Source: Candidatus Abawacabacteria bacterium | GTDB taxonomy: Bacteria; Patescibacteriota; Gracilibacteria; RBG-16-42-10 | NCBI GenBank assembly: GCA_016207805.1 | Contig: JACQZO010000002.1 | Coordinates: 62,001-126,000 of the forward strand | Direction of reading: 5' to 3' | DNA: 64,000 bases | Part shown: piece by piece, positions 1 through 8,281 of the stretch | How the letters are laid out: each line of letters begins with the position of its first letter | Numbering within the stretch: position 1 is the stretch's first letter | Program-made: the position numbers and the translations under genes | The notes under the pieces: model-generated | Databases searched by the model: none | What the model was told of the DNA's origin: nothing | What the model saw: only the letters and a program-made list of their open reading frames with translations

Positions 1-1
1 G

Positions 2-907
2 TCATTGCCAAATGTTGATGCGAAAATAAATGCCAACATTCAAAAGATTACTGATACCTATGCTCTATTCGATACATACCAAGATGCCCGATCCGAATTC
101 TTAGCAACTTTATTGGCTAAGCAATTATTAGTAATTGGAGAAGTGGACTTGGCTATTGGTAAATTGGAATATGTTCAGAACAAAGTAGCTGACTATACAG
201 ATATCAATACTTTACTAGGTGCTGCTTATCTGATTAAGGGTAACTATGAGAAAGCAGTTAATATATTATCTAAAGCTTTACCTAATGATCGACCAGAAGT
301 CTATTATTGGCTGGGTGTGGCTCATCTCTACCAGCAGAATTTCAATAAAGCAATTGGTGCTTTTCAGCTCTCTTTGAATAAAGGTTATCGGCCGACATTC
401 AAACCACATGAAAAAATGGGGGATGCCTATTTAACTATGAATAATTTTGAGCAAGCGGTGACTGAATATAAAACGGCGTTTGATAGCCTGGAAGGTTCTC
501 AGTATATTGATTTATATATTCGACCAGTGTGGATACTAATTGATAAATTGGCACGTCCCGAAGAGGCCTTACTCGTTGCCAATCAGGCCATAAGCCGACT
601 CCCTCAAAATGCAATGGCGCACAATCTAGTTGGTTGGGCCCAATTAGCTTTAGGCAACTTCACTGAAGCAAAATTAGCCTTAGAAAAGTCTATTTCACTG
701 GATATAACTTTAGCTGCCACTTACTTAAATTTGGGTAATTACTACCGCAGCCAAAATGATTTGATCCAAGCAAAAGTAAATTATGAAAAGGCTGTTTCAT
801 ATGACAAACAAGGCTCTATCGCTAGAGCAGCTCGAGCAAATCTACAAAGTTTAGTAACTCAGGTTCCTGAAGGCAGTACTGGTGCTGTTTTTAATCCCAT
901 ACCTTAA
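2..907 (+). CDS. TPR-repeat protein, 5' end outside window
   Basis: The frame is open to the window edge and the only nearby start is a TTG at position 5, so the true N-terminus is probably upstream. What is visible is about 300 residues of helical 34-residue-type repeats with TPR consensus positions (for example the stretch around residues 85-135 with Y-x-LG-x-A-x-x-x-x-x-x-F-x-x-AI, and another around 200-270). TPR domains bind proteins. No catalytic domain is seen. In related bacteria such C-terminal TPR blocks are often attached to membrane O-antigen-ligase-like proteins, but nothing here shows that. The gene ends 2 bases before rsmA and is probably co-transcribed with it. Confidence 0.75.
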   Translation, partial: SLPNVDAKINANIQKITDTYALFDTYQDARSEFLATLLAKQLLVIGEVDLAIGKLEYVQNKVADYTDINTLLGAAYLIKGNYEKAVNILSKALPNDRPEVYYWLGVAHLYQQNFNKAIGAFQLSLNKGYRPTFKPHEKMGDAYLTMNNFEQAVTEYKTAFDSLEGSQYIDLYIRPVWILIDKLARPEEALLVANQAISRLPQNAMAHNLVGWAQLALGNFTEAKLALEKSISLDITLAATYLNLGNYYRSQNDLIQAKVNYEKAVSYDKQGSIARAARANLQSLVTQVPEGSTGAVFNPIP

Positions 908-909
908 AC

Positions 910-1722
910 ATGTCGGTCATAGCAAAAAAGTATCTCGGCCAACATTTTTTACATGATCGTAAAGTATTGACGGATATCGTGAAAGCCGGACAAATCGAGC
1001 CCGAAGATATAGTATTAGAGATTGGAGCTGGACAGGGCATTCTCACAGAAGAATTGGTAAAGCTGGCAAAGCAAGTGATTGCATATGAAATTGATAATGA
1101 ATGTTTTCCCATATTAGATCAGTTGGCAAAAATACATGCGAATCTAACTATAGAAAAGCAATCGGTACTTGATGCCAAGCCACCATTGGGGCCATATAAA
1201 GTGATTGCCAATATTCCGTATTATCTTACTGGTACTATTCTCCGTTTGTTTCTTCATATATTTAATCATCAACCAAAACTTTTAGTATTATTGATTCAAA
1301 AAGAGGTTGCAGCCAAAATAATTAGCTCAGAAAGTTCTTTATTGTCTTTAGCGGTGCAAGTATTTGGTAAGGCAACTATTGTGCGCCAGGTAGGCAAAGG
1401 GGCGTTCACACCGCCTCCTCAAGTTGAATCCGCAGTGATTCGGATTGTTCAACATATGTCTCCAGTCCTTACTGTCGATACTGATTCATTTTTCCGATTT
1501 TTACGTCCCTGTTTCCAGGGTAGCAGAAAGCAGGTGCAGGCTACTATTCGCCAACAAGTAGGCTTGTCTCGTGAGCAGGTCATCGATATGCTGCAGGGGC
1601 TCAATATTGATCCCCGTATTCGTCCCAGCAAATTAAACTTAGCCACATGGGAAAAGATAGTACAAACATTCCTGCCATATACCAATTGGCAAATTACAAC
1701 TTCACCATCCCCGAAGAGTTGA
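910..1722 (+). CDS. rsmA: 16S rRNA (adenine1518-N6/adenine1519-N6)-dimethyltransferase
   Basis: RsmA (KsgA) dimethylates two adjacent adenines in the 3'-terminal hairpin of 16S rRNA during late 30S assembly, using S-adenosylmethionine. The 270-residue length is normal. Seen: the N-terminal KKYLGQHFL motif, the SAM-binding EIGAGQG motif near residue 37, the catalytic NIPYY motif near residue 100, and the C-terminal helical rRNA-binding domain with F-x-PPP-x-V-x-S. It starts 2 bases after the TPR gene and overlaps the start of queA, so these genes look like one transcription unit. The ATG has no Shine-Dalgarno sequence before it. Confidence 0.96.
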   Translation: MSVIAKKYLGQHFLHDRKVLTDIVKAGQIEPEDIVLEIGAGQGILTEELVKLAKQVIAYEIDNECFPILDQLAKIHANLTIEKQSVLDAKPPLGPYKVIANIPYYLTGTILRLFLHIFNHQPKLLVLLIQKEVAAKIISSESSLLSLAVQVFGKATIVRQVGKGAFTPPPQVESAVIRIVQHMSPVLTVDTDSFFRFLRPCFQGSRKQVQATIRQQVGLSREQVIDMLQGLNIDPRIRPSKLNLATWEKIVQTFLPYTNWQITTSPSPKS

Positions 1723-2690
1723 TCGCCAAAGAACCAGTCGAACCCAGAGATCAGGCTAGGTTATTGGTTTATTATCGAAAGACGAAAAAAATACAGCATC
1801 ACTATTTTTATCAGTTACCGGATCTTTTAGGTCCTGAAATTGCGTTGGTTGCAAATACTTCCAAAGTGTTTCTAGCCCGCACTTTTGCTCAAAAAGTAGA
1901 GGGAAATAGCGAAGTGGAAATATTATTTGTTCGTAATCGAGAAGATTCACTATGGGAAACATTAATGCGACCTGGTAGACGAGTTCATCAAGGGCAGCAT
2001 ATTAGATTCGTTGATGGTTCGGAAGCAGAATTAATTAGCAAAGATGATGGTGTTTGTCTTTTAGACTGGCAACAAACTAATCCAGAAGAGTTTTTTCAAC
2101 GCTTTGGCCAGTTGCCATTGCCACCTTACCTGGCTGGCTCAAAAGCCACGCAAGGCGACTACCAAACAGTATATGCTAATCAAATAGGTTCATCAGCTGC
2201 ACCGACTGCGGGTTTGCACTTTACCGAGAGTTTGTGGCGAAAACTAGCAAACGCTCATCCTTGCTATGAAGTTTGTTTGCACGTGGGATTAGGGACATTT
2301 AAACCGATTCAAGAAGCAGACATTAGAAATCATTCTATTCATGAAGAATATATTGAATTGTCAGGACCAACAGCAAACGCGCTAAATGCATGGAAAAAAG
2401 CAGGAAAAAAGATTTGTGCTATTGGTACCACTAGTCTGAGGACGTTAGAAAGTTGCTTCAGAAACAATAACTTTCAGCCATACCATGGGACAACATCATT
2501 ATATTTGTACCCCGGCAGACAGCTCCAAGCAGTGGATATGCTCATAACCAATTTTCACACATCAGAATCTACATTATTAGTATTGGTCGCAAGTATTGTC
2601 GGTCTAGAAGAACTGCAGAGAATTTATACAGAAGCAGTTGAACAAAAGTATCGATTCTTCAGTTTTGGTGATGCAATGATGATAGTCTGA
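1647..2690 (+). CDS. queA: S-adenosylmethionine:tRNA ribosyltransferase-isomerase
   Basis: QueA transfers and isomerises the ribosyl group of SAM onto 7-aminomethyl-7-deazaguanine in tRNA, giving epoxyqueuosine at the wobble position. Family signatures seen: IPEELIAKEPVEPRDQARLL near the N-terminus, the PPY and SSAAPTAGLHFT block in the middle, HVGLGTFKPI, and a C-terminal TNFHTSESTLLVLV. The ATG at 1647 overlaps rsmA by 76 bases; a TTG at 1686 would fit the usual family N-terminus better and shorten the overlap to 37 bases, so the start is uncertain. The gene ends with TGA, which shows that TGA is a stop here. Confidence 0.95.
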   Translation: MGKDSTNIPAIYQLANYNFTIPEELIAKEPVEPRDQARLLVYYRKTKKIQHHYFYQLPDLLGPEIALVANTSKVFLARTFAQKVEGNSEVEILFVRNREDSLWETLMRPGRRVHQGQHIRFVDGSEAELISKDDGVCLLDWQQTNPEEFFQRFGQLPLPPYLAGSKATQGDYQTVYANQIGSSAAPTAGLHFTESLWRKLANAHPCYEVCLHVGLGTFKPIQEADIRNHSIHEEYIELSGPTANALNAWKKAGKKICAIGTTSLRTLESCFRNNNFQPYHGTTSLYLYPGRQLQAVDMLITNFHTSESTLLVLVASIVGLEELQRIYTEAVEQKYRFFSFGDAMMIV

Positions 2691-2789
2691 TTATTTCTAG
2701 ACTAGATGTAGGAGAGGAGTGGAATCTTATGCATAGAGAATTCAGTTAGGCTTCACCGCTGCGCTGGGGGTGTCTTCGTAGTTATTTAA

Positions 2790-2798
2790 TGGTACAAT
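2790..2798 (+). promoter_or_regulatory. extended -10 promoter for the gene at 2823
   Basis: TGGTACAAT matches the TGnTATAAT extended -10 consensus with one change in the hexamer. No good -35 is seen at 17 bases. Transcription would begin near 2805, leaving a leader of about 18 bases before the ATG at 2823. Confidence 0.55.
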
Positions 2799-2822
2799 AC
2801 TAAGAATATTTATTTAAATCAT

Positions 2823-3335
2823 ATGACTGAAGGACCACAATTTACTCAATTTAACAGGTTAGCAGCTGAAATGGAAAAGTATTATAGACAATTGCCTGAA
2901 TATTCCACGCCTGAGTCTGAGAGTGGACGAAATGCACTTACTGCGCATATTAGAAATGAGGTGGCACAAATAACTCAGTTAAGATCAGCCTCTGTAGCCG
3001 CACAAGAAGCGTGGGTTCTTGCTACAACAAAAGCTTTGATTGGTGCTTCCATTGAGCTTATGAGAAAGCAGATAAGAAGACAAAGTGCAATTGGTGTTGG
3101 TCCTGGCTTAGTAGCCGATGGTTTAGCTGCTCTAGCTGCAGGGTTAGTGTTGTCACCTGCTACTTTTGATGCGGGATTAGTTAAAGAGTTGGCAGATCTG
3201 GATGATAAGGATAGTCCAGCTGACTCGTATGTACCTCATATTCAGCGAGCTATCAAGTCTGGATTATTGCCAGCGGATACTGATATTGCCAGTGCTGTAG
3301 CAGCTATTGAGCAACATAGAAAAAAACAAGCTTAG
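2823..3335 (+). CDS. hypothetical protein, mostly helical
   Basis: I do not recognise this 170-residue protein. It has no signal peptide or clear membrane segment; there is a small, Ala/Gly/Leu-rich stretch around residues 93-115 that may be a buried helix. The first 90 residues are rich in Glu, Arg and Gln and look helical. It has its own extended -10 promoter (2790-2798), and its TAG stop lies inside the left arm of the terminator hairpin shared with the convergent ribosomal cluster. It is therefore a single-gene unit with its own transcription start. Confidence 0.7.
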   Translation: MTEGPQFTQFNRLAAEMEKYYRQLPEYSTPESESGRNALTAHIRNEVAQITQLRSASVAAQEAWVLATTKALIGASIELMRKQIRRQSAIGVGPGLVADGLAALAAGLVLSPATFDAGLVKELADLDDKDSPADSYVPHIQRAIKSGLLPADTDIASAVAAIEQHRKKQA

Positions 3336-3357
3336 ATTCCCTAAGCTTGTTTTTTTT
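3321..3357. terminator. bidirectional terminator between the unknown gene and rpsI
   Basis: A perfect 15-base inverted repeat (3321-3335 with 3341-3355, loop ATTCC) is flanked by an A-run on the left and a T-run on the right, so it can stop transcription in both directions. It sits between the convergent gene at 2823 and rpsI, ending the whole ribosomal super-operon. Confidence 0.93.
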
Positions 3358-3385
3358 AGATCTACAATTTTGATTAGAGTGGAAA

Positions 3386-3784
3386 CTAACGTTTACTCCA
3401 CTGAGGTGCACGACGAGCTCTCTTCAAACCTGGTTTCTTTCTTTCCTTCATACGAGGATCACGAGTAAGGAAGCCGGCCTTCTTTAATACTGGACGTAAA
3501 GCAAGGTCCATAGTGGTCAGGGAGCGAGCAATGCCATGAGAAATGGCTCCAGCTTGGCTCATTAAACCACCACCATGAACGAAGATAGTTACATCAGTAA
3601 CCTTTTCCATCCCTACAGCTTTGAGCGGTGCCCATACGGCTTGGAATTGAGCTGGTGTCTTTAGATACTCTTCAAGAGGTTTTTCATTGATAGTAATTTT
3701 TCCTGCGCCTTTAGCAAATAAACGAACTTTTGCTGTTGAAGTTTTGCGATGACCGTTAGCGTAAAAATATTCTTTGGCTGTCAT
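3386..3784 (-). CDS. rpsI: 30S ribosomal protein S9
   Basis: S9 sits in the 30S head and its C-terminal tail touches P-site tRNA. The 132-residue length is normal. Seen: the GHRKTSTAKV motif near the N-terminus, the central GGGLMSQAGAISHGIARSL block, and the basic C-terminal tail ending in SKR, the residues that reach the tRNA. It is the last gene of the long minus-strand cluster, 8 bases after rplM, and is followed by a strong hairpin terminator. Confidence 0.97.
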   Translation of the reverse strand: MTAKEYFYANGHRKTSTAKVRLFAKGAGKITINEKPLEEYLKTPAQFQAVWAPLKAVGMEKVTDVTIFVHGGGLMSQAGAISHGIARSLTTMDLALRPVLKKAGFLTRDPRMKERKKPGLKRARRAPQWSKR

Positions 3785-3792
3785 ATACTAAA

Positions 3793-4227
3793 CTAGAGAG
3801 TTAGAGATTGTGGCTTTTGGGCAATATAAGGATGCTCTTCACCAGCAACTATTTTGAGATGAGCAAGCATGGCGTCTCCTAATCGTGTTTTGGGTAACAT
3901 ACGACGTACGGCGTCTTTGATTACTCTTTCAGGATCTTTTGCCAATATTTCTTTGAGGCTTGCCTGATAAAGGTTACCCATATACTGACTATGATTATAG
4001 TACATTTTCTGGGTAAGTTTATTACCAGTCACTTTAACTTTTTCACAGTTGATCACAACTATGTAATCTCCATGCAAGGCATGAGGAGTGAATTGGGGAC
4101 GATGCTTGCCGCGAAGCATGAAAGCAATTTTACTTGCTAATCGCCCTAAAATTTTGCCATTAGCATCGACTAGATGCCACTTAGCTTCAGGTTCTTGATG
4201 GGATTTGATAACAGAGGTCTTCTTCAT
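3793..4227 (-). CDS. rplM: 50S ribosomal protein L13
   Basis: L13 is an early-assembling 50S protein. The 144-residue length is typical. Seen: [16 protein letters not shown] at residues 17-32, the [11 protein letters not shown] motif, the GD-Y-VVIN segment and a C-terminal MLP[13 protein letters not shown] motif. It is paired with rpsI as in most bacteria, and follows rplQ by 14 bases, so the rplM-rpsI pair here is appended to the alpha operon. Confidence 0.97.
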   Translation of the reverse strand: MKKTSVIKSHQEPEAKWHLVDANGKILGRLASKIAFMLRGKHRPQFTPHALHGDYIVVINCEKVKVTGNKLTQKMYYNHSQYMGNLYQASLKEILAKDPERVIKDAVRRMLPKTRLGDAMLAHLKIVAGEEHPYIAQKPQSLTL

Positions 4228-4241
4228 AACAGAAATGAGCT

Positions 4242-4598
4242 TTAAGAAACAAATGATACTTCTATTTGGGGAGCTGCGTCAGTGACTCGGGGAAGTTTCT
4301 TTCGTAAACGGACAAAACCAGAACTTCTTGAGCTCATCTGAGGTTTAATCACTTCCAACATTCTGCGTGTCGCTTTTTCATCATAGAACACTGCATTTAG
4401 TTTTCTAATTGCAGTAACTTGATCATCTTTTTTAGCAATAGTGACTAATTTTTCAATAAAAACTTTCAAGATGCGTGCTTTTGCAGTGGTAGTCACAATG
4501 CGATCATGCAAAACCAAAGAGGTTGCTAAATTACGCATTAGGGCTTCACGAACTTTTGTGGGGCGGCTGAGTAGGACTCTTTTACGATTATGTCGCAT
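4242..4598 (-). CDS. rplQ: 50S ribosomal protein L17
   Basis: L17 lies near the exit of the 50S peptide tunnel. The 118 residues show the expected MRHNRKR start, the R[11 protein letters not shown] segment, the TTTAKAR motif and a C-terminal part with G-F-x-R and VEVSF-type ending. It follows rpoA by 5 bases, the classical alpha-operon order. Confidence 0.96.
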   Translation of the reverse strand: MRHNRKRVLLSRPTKVREALMRNLATSLVLHDRIVTTTAKARILKVFIEKLVTIAKKDDQVTAIRKLNAVFYDEKATRRMLEVIKPQMSSRSSGFVRLRKKLPRVTDAAPQIEVSFVS

Positions 4599-4603
4599 AA
4601 AAA

Positions 4604-5533
4604 TTATTCACTTAAATGTAATCCCATTTTGTTTAGGGCTTTCACTACTTCAGTAATTCCTTTTTTACCAAATCCACGTAAATTACTGAGTTGTTTTTCG
4701 GTATAGGTAAGGAGCTCTTCTACTGAACCAATGCCATTGTTGATTAAAGCATTTTCAGAGCGTTGAGAAATTTTTAGTGCTTCAATTGGCGTATACTTTT
4801 TCTCGTGTTTAGGCTCGGCCTTTGATTGAGTCGCAGATGCCTTAGTAGCATTTGCTGCTTCACCATCAAACAAAGTCATATATTGGCGCAGAATACGAGC
4901 TGCCATAATCACTACTTCTTGAGGACTAATAGTACCGTCGGTAGCAACTTCAATATCTAGTTTATCCAGGTCTGTCATTTGACCAACACGAGCATTGGAA
5001 ACTTCATAACGCACTTTAGTAACAGGAGAGAACAGGGCATCAATCATAATCATGTCAGCTTCGACTTCACGACGATCACGGGCATTGCTAGGAAGATAAC
5101 CAATACCATTTTCCACTCGCAATTCCATTTCGATACTGTGGCCCTTTTCTAAGGTACAGATAATTAAGTCATTATTGATAATCTCTACTTCAGCAGGAGT
5201 TTTGATTTGAGCAGCAGTAATTTTCCCCTCTTTATTTGCCTTTAAGGTGAGCAAAGCAGGTCCAGAAGAACTTTTTTTCACTCTTAATAGTTTCAAATTT
5301 AAAATAATATCAATGGCGCTTTCTTTTACACCAGTTACGGTACTGAATTCATGAGTAACTCCTTTGATTCTAACGGCTGTGACAGCCCCTCCTGGTATAG
5401 AAGATAAAATAACTCTACGTAGGGCATTACCAATGGTCATGCCGTAGCCTGAGGGAAGAGGACTTAGAGTAATCAAACTGCGATTATCTCCCAATGATTG
5501 ACTGGTAACTTTGGTAAGTTCGAAGTTGATCAT
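4604..5533 (-). CDS. rpoA: DNA-directed RNA polymerase subunit alpha
   Basis: Alpha starts assembly of RNA polymerase by dimerising and binding beta and beta', and its C-terminal domain contacts upstream DNA and activators. The 309-residue protein has both parts: the N-terminal dimerisation domain with SPLPSGYGMTIGNALRRVLLSS-type motif (residues about 25-45), and a helix-hairpin-helix C-terminal domain from about residue 240 with ALINNGIGSVEELLTYTE and the LRGFGKKGITEV motif. The domains are joined by a charged, Ala/Lys-rich linker. The presence of the C-terminal domain means UP-element recognition is possible in this organism. Confidence 0.98.
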   Translation of the reverse strand: MINFELTKVTSQSLGDNRSLITLSPLPSGYGMTIGNALRRVILSSIPGGAVTAVRIKGVTHEFSTVTGVKESAIDIILNLKLLRVKKSSSGPALLTLKANKEGKITAAQIKTPAEVEIINNDLIICTLEKGHSIEMELRVENGIGYLPSNARDRREVEADMIMIDALFSPVTKVRYEVSNARVGQMTDLDKLDIEVATDGTISPQEVVIMAARILRQYMTLFDGEAANATKASATQSKAEPKHEKKYTPIEALKISQRSENALINNGIGSVEELLTYTEKQLSNLRGFGKKGITEVVKALNKMGLHLSE

Positions 5534-5554
5534 GAGCTTGGTAAATAAATAATA

Positions 5555-6178
5555 TTAACGTGAATAGAACTCTACGATTGCCTTGCTGTTGATATTTACT
5601 TTTTCTAAGTCTTCATTTGAAGGCATGCTGATAATTTGCCCTTTACCTGTTTTTGCATCAAATTTGAGCCAGCTAGGCAATTGTACTTTTAAAGTTTTTT
5701 GGTCAGCAATGGCTGTTTCTAAATCTTTGAGATTAATTTCAAAGATGTCTTCTGGGGTGAGTACGCGAGAAGCTGTCTTTACTGTGCGACCATTTACCTT
5801 CACATGACCATGACTGATAATCTGGCGGGCAAAGTTTGGAGATGGTGCAATACCAGAGCGAAACACGACTGAATCTAAGCGCATCTCCAAAATACTTACT
5901 AAGAAATTACCAGTAGAGCCCTTCTGACTAGCTGCCGTATCGTAGGCATTACGTAGTTGAGCTTCACTAAGACCATAAATTCTTTTTGCTGATTGTTTAA
6001 ATCTTAACTGCTTACCATACTCAGATAATTTTCTACCACCCTCTTTACCATGCATACCTGGTGCATAGGGTCTAATTGTCACTGGACATTTAGCAGATAA
6101 ACATTTTGCCCCTTTGAGAAAAAGTTTATAACCTTCTCTGCGACAAAGACGACATTTGGGTCCTGATGTTGTTCTCAT
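5555..6178 (-). CDS. rpsD: 30S ribosomal protein S4, zinc-binding form
   Basis: S4 is a primary 16S rRNA binder that nucleates 30S assembly and helps form the mRNA entry site. The 207-residue protein keeps the zinc form's N-terminal cysteines (C9, C12, C26, C31) and has the S4 RNA-binding domain around residues 96-155 with RLD-x-x-VFRSG and ARQIISHGHVKVNG. It lies between rpsK and rpoA, the alpha-operon order. Confidence 0.97.
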   Translation of the reverse strand: MRTTSGPKCRLCRREGYKLFLKGAKCLSAKCPVTIRPYAPGMHGKEGGRKLSEYGKQLRFKQSAKRIYGLSEAQLRNAYDTAASQKGSTGNFLVSILEMRLDSVVFRSGIAPSPNFARQIISHGHVKVNGRTVKTASRVLTPEDIFEINLKDLETAIADQKTLKVQLPSWLKFDAKTGKGQIISMPSNEDLEKVNINSKAIVEFYSR

Positions 6179-6199
6179 GAGAATATAATAGTTTAATTG

Positions 6200-6628
6200 T
6201 TATACGCGACGTGGTTTTTTCTGTCTGCAGCCATTGTGGGGAACAGGAGTAACGTCGCGAATAGATACAATAGAAATGCCATTTGCTTGAAGTGCTCTTA
6301 CTGACTGTTCACGGCCACTACCAACTCCACGGATATAAACGTGGGCTTTAGTAAAACCAAAATTTTTCAGCTTGGTAGCCAAATTTGCTGCCGCTACAGA
6401 TGACGCATAAGGTGTTGGCTTTCTAGACCCTTTGAAACCCGCAGCTCCAGAACTTGTCCAAGCTAATACATTACCCTCTAAATCACAGGCAGTGATGAGC
6501 GTGTTATTGTAGGTAGCACGGATATGAATTTCACCTTCTGGTACATTACGCAAAATGCGCTTCTTTACCTTTTTTTGAGGCGCTTCAGTCTCTTCTTGTT
6601 TCTGAGGAATTTCCTTTTTATCGGCCAT
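6200..6628 (-). CDS. rpsK: 30S ribosomal protein S11
   Basis: S11 is a platform protein near the mRNA exit. The 142-residue protein has a charged N-terminal extension of about 25 residues (Lys/Glu/Gln-rich), then the normal fold: HIRATYNNTLIT, the SSGAAGFKGSRKPTPYA motif, and the C-terminal VTPVPHNGCRQKKPRRV typical of bacterial S11. It is 20 bases after rpsM. Confidence 0.97.
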   Translation of the reverse strand: MADKKEIPQKQEETEAPQKKVKKRILRNVPEGEIHIRATYNNTLITACDLEGNVLAWTSSGAAGFKGSRKPTPYASSVAAANLATKLKNFGFTKAHVYIRGVGSGREQSVRALQANGISIVSIRDVTPVPHNGCRQKKPRRV

Positions 6629-6648
6629 AAATAGACAAATTTAAATCT

Positions 6649-7032
6649 TTAAGTCTTAGTAAGTGCGACTCTACCACTACCCATAGTAACTCTTTTTCCT
6701 CTTTTGGTTCTGGCATTAGTGCGGGTACGCTGCCCTCTTAGTGGTAAGCGTTTCTTATGTCTGTCTCCGCGGTATGATCCGATGTCTTGCAAGCGCTTAA
6801 TATTTTGAGAAACAGTTCTACGCAAGTCACCTTCTACAGGAATAGTGGATATGGCAGCACGAATTGCATTCAACTCTTTCTCGGTTAAATCCTTTACTTT
6901 GGTTAAAGGACTTATTTTGAGGTCATTAAGAATTTTATTGCTCAATGATCTACCCAGACCATAAACAGATAGCAATGCTATTTCAATGTTTTTATTCTCA
7001 TTAAGGTTGATGCCGGCAATACGGACAGACAT
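6649..7032 (-). CDS. rpsM: 30S ribosomal protein S13
   Basis: S13 sits at the top of the 30S head, forms bridges to the 50S subunit and touches P-site tRNA. I take the ATG at 7032 as the start because it gives the family N-terminus MSVRIAGINL; the open frame continues upstream into rpmJ without family similarity. Seen: ALLSVYGLGRSLSNKIL (helix-two-turn-helix), GSYRGDRHKKRLPLRGQRTRTNARTKRG and a basic tail. Length is 127 residues. Confidence 0.96.
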   Translation of the reverse strand: MSVRIAGINLNENKNIEIALLSVYGLGRSLSNKILNDLKISPLTKVKDLTEKELNAIRAAISTIPVEGDLRRTVSQNIKRLQDIGSYRGDRHKKRLPLRGQRTRTNARTKRGKRVTMGSGRVALTKT

Positions 7033-7057
7033 GGAGAGTAACTTTAAAAATGAAAGA

Positions 7058-7174
7058 TTAACCTTGTCGTTGCTTATGGCGCTTATTCTTTTTACAGATA
7101 ATGCGCACAATGCCATTCCTTTTGACTACCATACAGTCACGACAAATTTTTTTTACAGAGGCGCGAACTTTCAT
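7058..7174 (-). CDS. rpmJ: 50S ribosomal protein L36
   Basis: A 38-residue protein read by hand on the minus strand, starting [14 protein letters not shown] and ending [11 protein letters not shown] stop at 7058-7060. The zinc ligands C11, C14, C27 and H33 are all intact, so this is the zinc-binding (C+) form of L36. It lies 25 bases before rpsM and 5 bases after infA, exactly where rpmJ is found in most bacteria. It is short enough to be missed by automatic calling. Confidence 0.95.
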   Translation of the reverse strand: MKVRASVKKICRDCMVVKRNGIVRIICKKNKRHKQRQG

Positions 7175-7179
7175 AATGA

Positions 7180-7422
7180 TTATTTCTTTCGAAAGGTAAT
7201 GCGTCCTTTCTTTAAATCGTAAGGACTTAGCTCAATAGCCACTATATCTCCAGGTAAGATGCGAATGAAGTTCTGACGTATTTTGCCTGACACATGCGCC
7301 AATATCACTTGCTTTTGAGGTTCTCCACCTGCTTTACCAGGAAAGGCAACCTCTACGTAGAAAGTGGCATTGGGCAATGCTTCAATTACAACGCCTTCTA
7401 CCTGAATTACATCTTTAGCCAT
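7180..7422 (-). CDS. infA: translation initiation factor IF-1
   Basis: IF-1 binds the 30S A site and helps IF-2 and IF-3 select the initiator tRNA. The 80-residue OB-fold protein has [33 protein letters not shown] and [13 protein letters not shown]. Compared with usual 72-residue IF-1 it carries an extra loop of about 8 residues (positions near 28-38, Gly/Ala/Lys-rich) between strands 2 and 3. It is preceded by a 115-base gap that may hold a promoter. Confidence 0.96.
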   Translation of the reverse strand: MAKDVIQVEGVVIEALPNATFYVEVAFPGKAGGEPQKQVILAHVSGKIRQNFIRILPGDIVAIELSPYDLKKGRITFRKK

Positions 7423-7456
7423 TGAACTATAAAAGTGGGCTTTAAAAAGCGTTAAG

Positions 7457-7485
7457 AATCTACACTAGATGTTCTGTTTCTGCAA
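7457..7485 (-). promoter_or_regulatory. possible promoter before infA
   Basis: On the minus strand, TTGCAG (7485-7480) and TAGATT (7462-7457) are 17 bases apart, inside the 115-base gap between map and infA. Match to consensus is modest (3/6 and 4/6). It would give infA-rpmJ-rpsM-rpsK-rpsD-rpoA-rplQ a transcription start separate from the upstream genes. Confidence 0.3.
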
Positions 7486-7537
7486 GTCTTTCTTGCGCAA
7501 CTGTAGAAATGGCTTCTTGACAGGCAAAATATCCCAA

Positions 7538-8281
7538 TTATGCCGTTAATACCTGATGTCCTTTTTCAGTAATAGCAATAGTGTGTTCAAATTGGGCGGA
7601 TAGAGAGCCGTCACAAGTTTTCACTGTCCAGTTCACATCGTCTATATCTACTGCACAGTCACCCAGGGTAAGCATCGGCTCAACAGCTAGCACCATGCCC
7701 TTTTGTAGGCGCAGCCCTTGGTGTGCTTTGCCAAAGTTGGGAACAGCAGGGGGCTCGTGTAATTTTCGACCAATGCCATGTCCAGTTAAATCTCTCACCA
7801 CACCAAGCCCCGCTTGTTCTGCATATTTTTGAATAGCCGCGCCAATGTCACCAATAGTATTGCCTGGTTTTATTTGTTTAATCCCTTGCCATAATGCCTC
7901 TTCAGTTACTTGCAATAATCTTTGTGCCTCAGCACTAATTTTACCAACTGGTACAGTAATCGCCGAATCGGATTGCCAACCTTGCCAAATCAAGCCTAAA
8001 TCTAAACTGATAATATCGCCTTCTAATAGTATCCTTTCACTAGGAAAAGTATGTACTACTTCATCATTTACCGAAGTACAAAGTGTGTAAGGATAACCGT
8101 TATATCCTTTGAATGACACCTGGGCTCCTTGCTCTTTGATGAGTTGTTCTGCTAAAGCATCAAGGCTTAGTGTGGTAATACCTGGCTTTACAGCGACTCG
8201 AAGCTTTTCCAAAACAAAACGAAGTTTCTTACCAGCTTCAGCCATAATGGCAATTTCAGCATTAGTTTTTATCATATTCAT
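7538..8281 (-). CDS. map: methionine aminopeptidase, type I
   Basis: This enzyme removes the initiator methionine from nascent proteins with small second residues. The 247-residue protein shows the pita-bread fold motifs: SLDLGL and DSAITVPVG with the two metal-binding aspartates, DLTGHGIGRKLHEPP with the metal and catalytic histidines, and glutamates in AVEPML and in the C-terminal FEHTIAITE. The start codon overlaps the adk stop (ATGA, 8278-8281), so the two are translationally coupled; another ATG two codons in is possible. Confidence 0.96.
   Translation of the reverse strand: MNMIKTNAEIAIMAEAGKKLRFVLEKLRVAVKPGITTLSLDALAEQLIKEQGAQVSFKGYNGYPYTLCTSVNDEVVHTFPSERILLEGDIISLDLGLIWQGWQSDSAITVPVGKISAEAQRLLQVTEEALWQGIKQIKPGNTIGDIGAAIQKYAEQAGLGVVRDLTGHGIGRKLHEPPAVPNFGKAHQGLRLQKGMVLAVEPMLTLGDCAVDIDDVNWTVKTCDGSLSAQFEHTIAITEKGHQVLTA

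Noticed and set aside
2691-2789. A short frame near 2730 (six codons) after queA
   Set aside because: It has no conserved context and ends at once; more likely chance.
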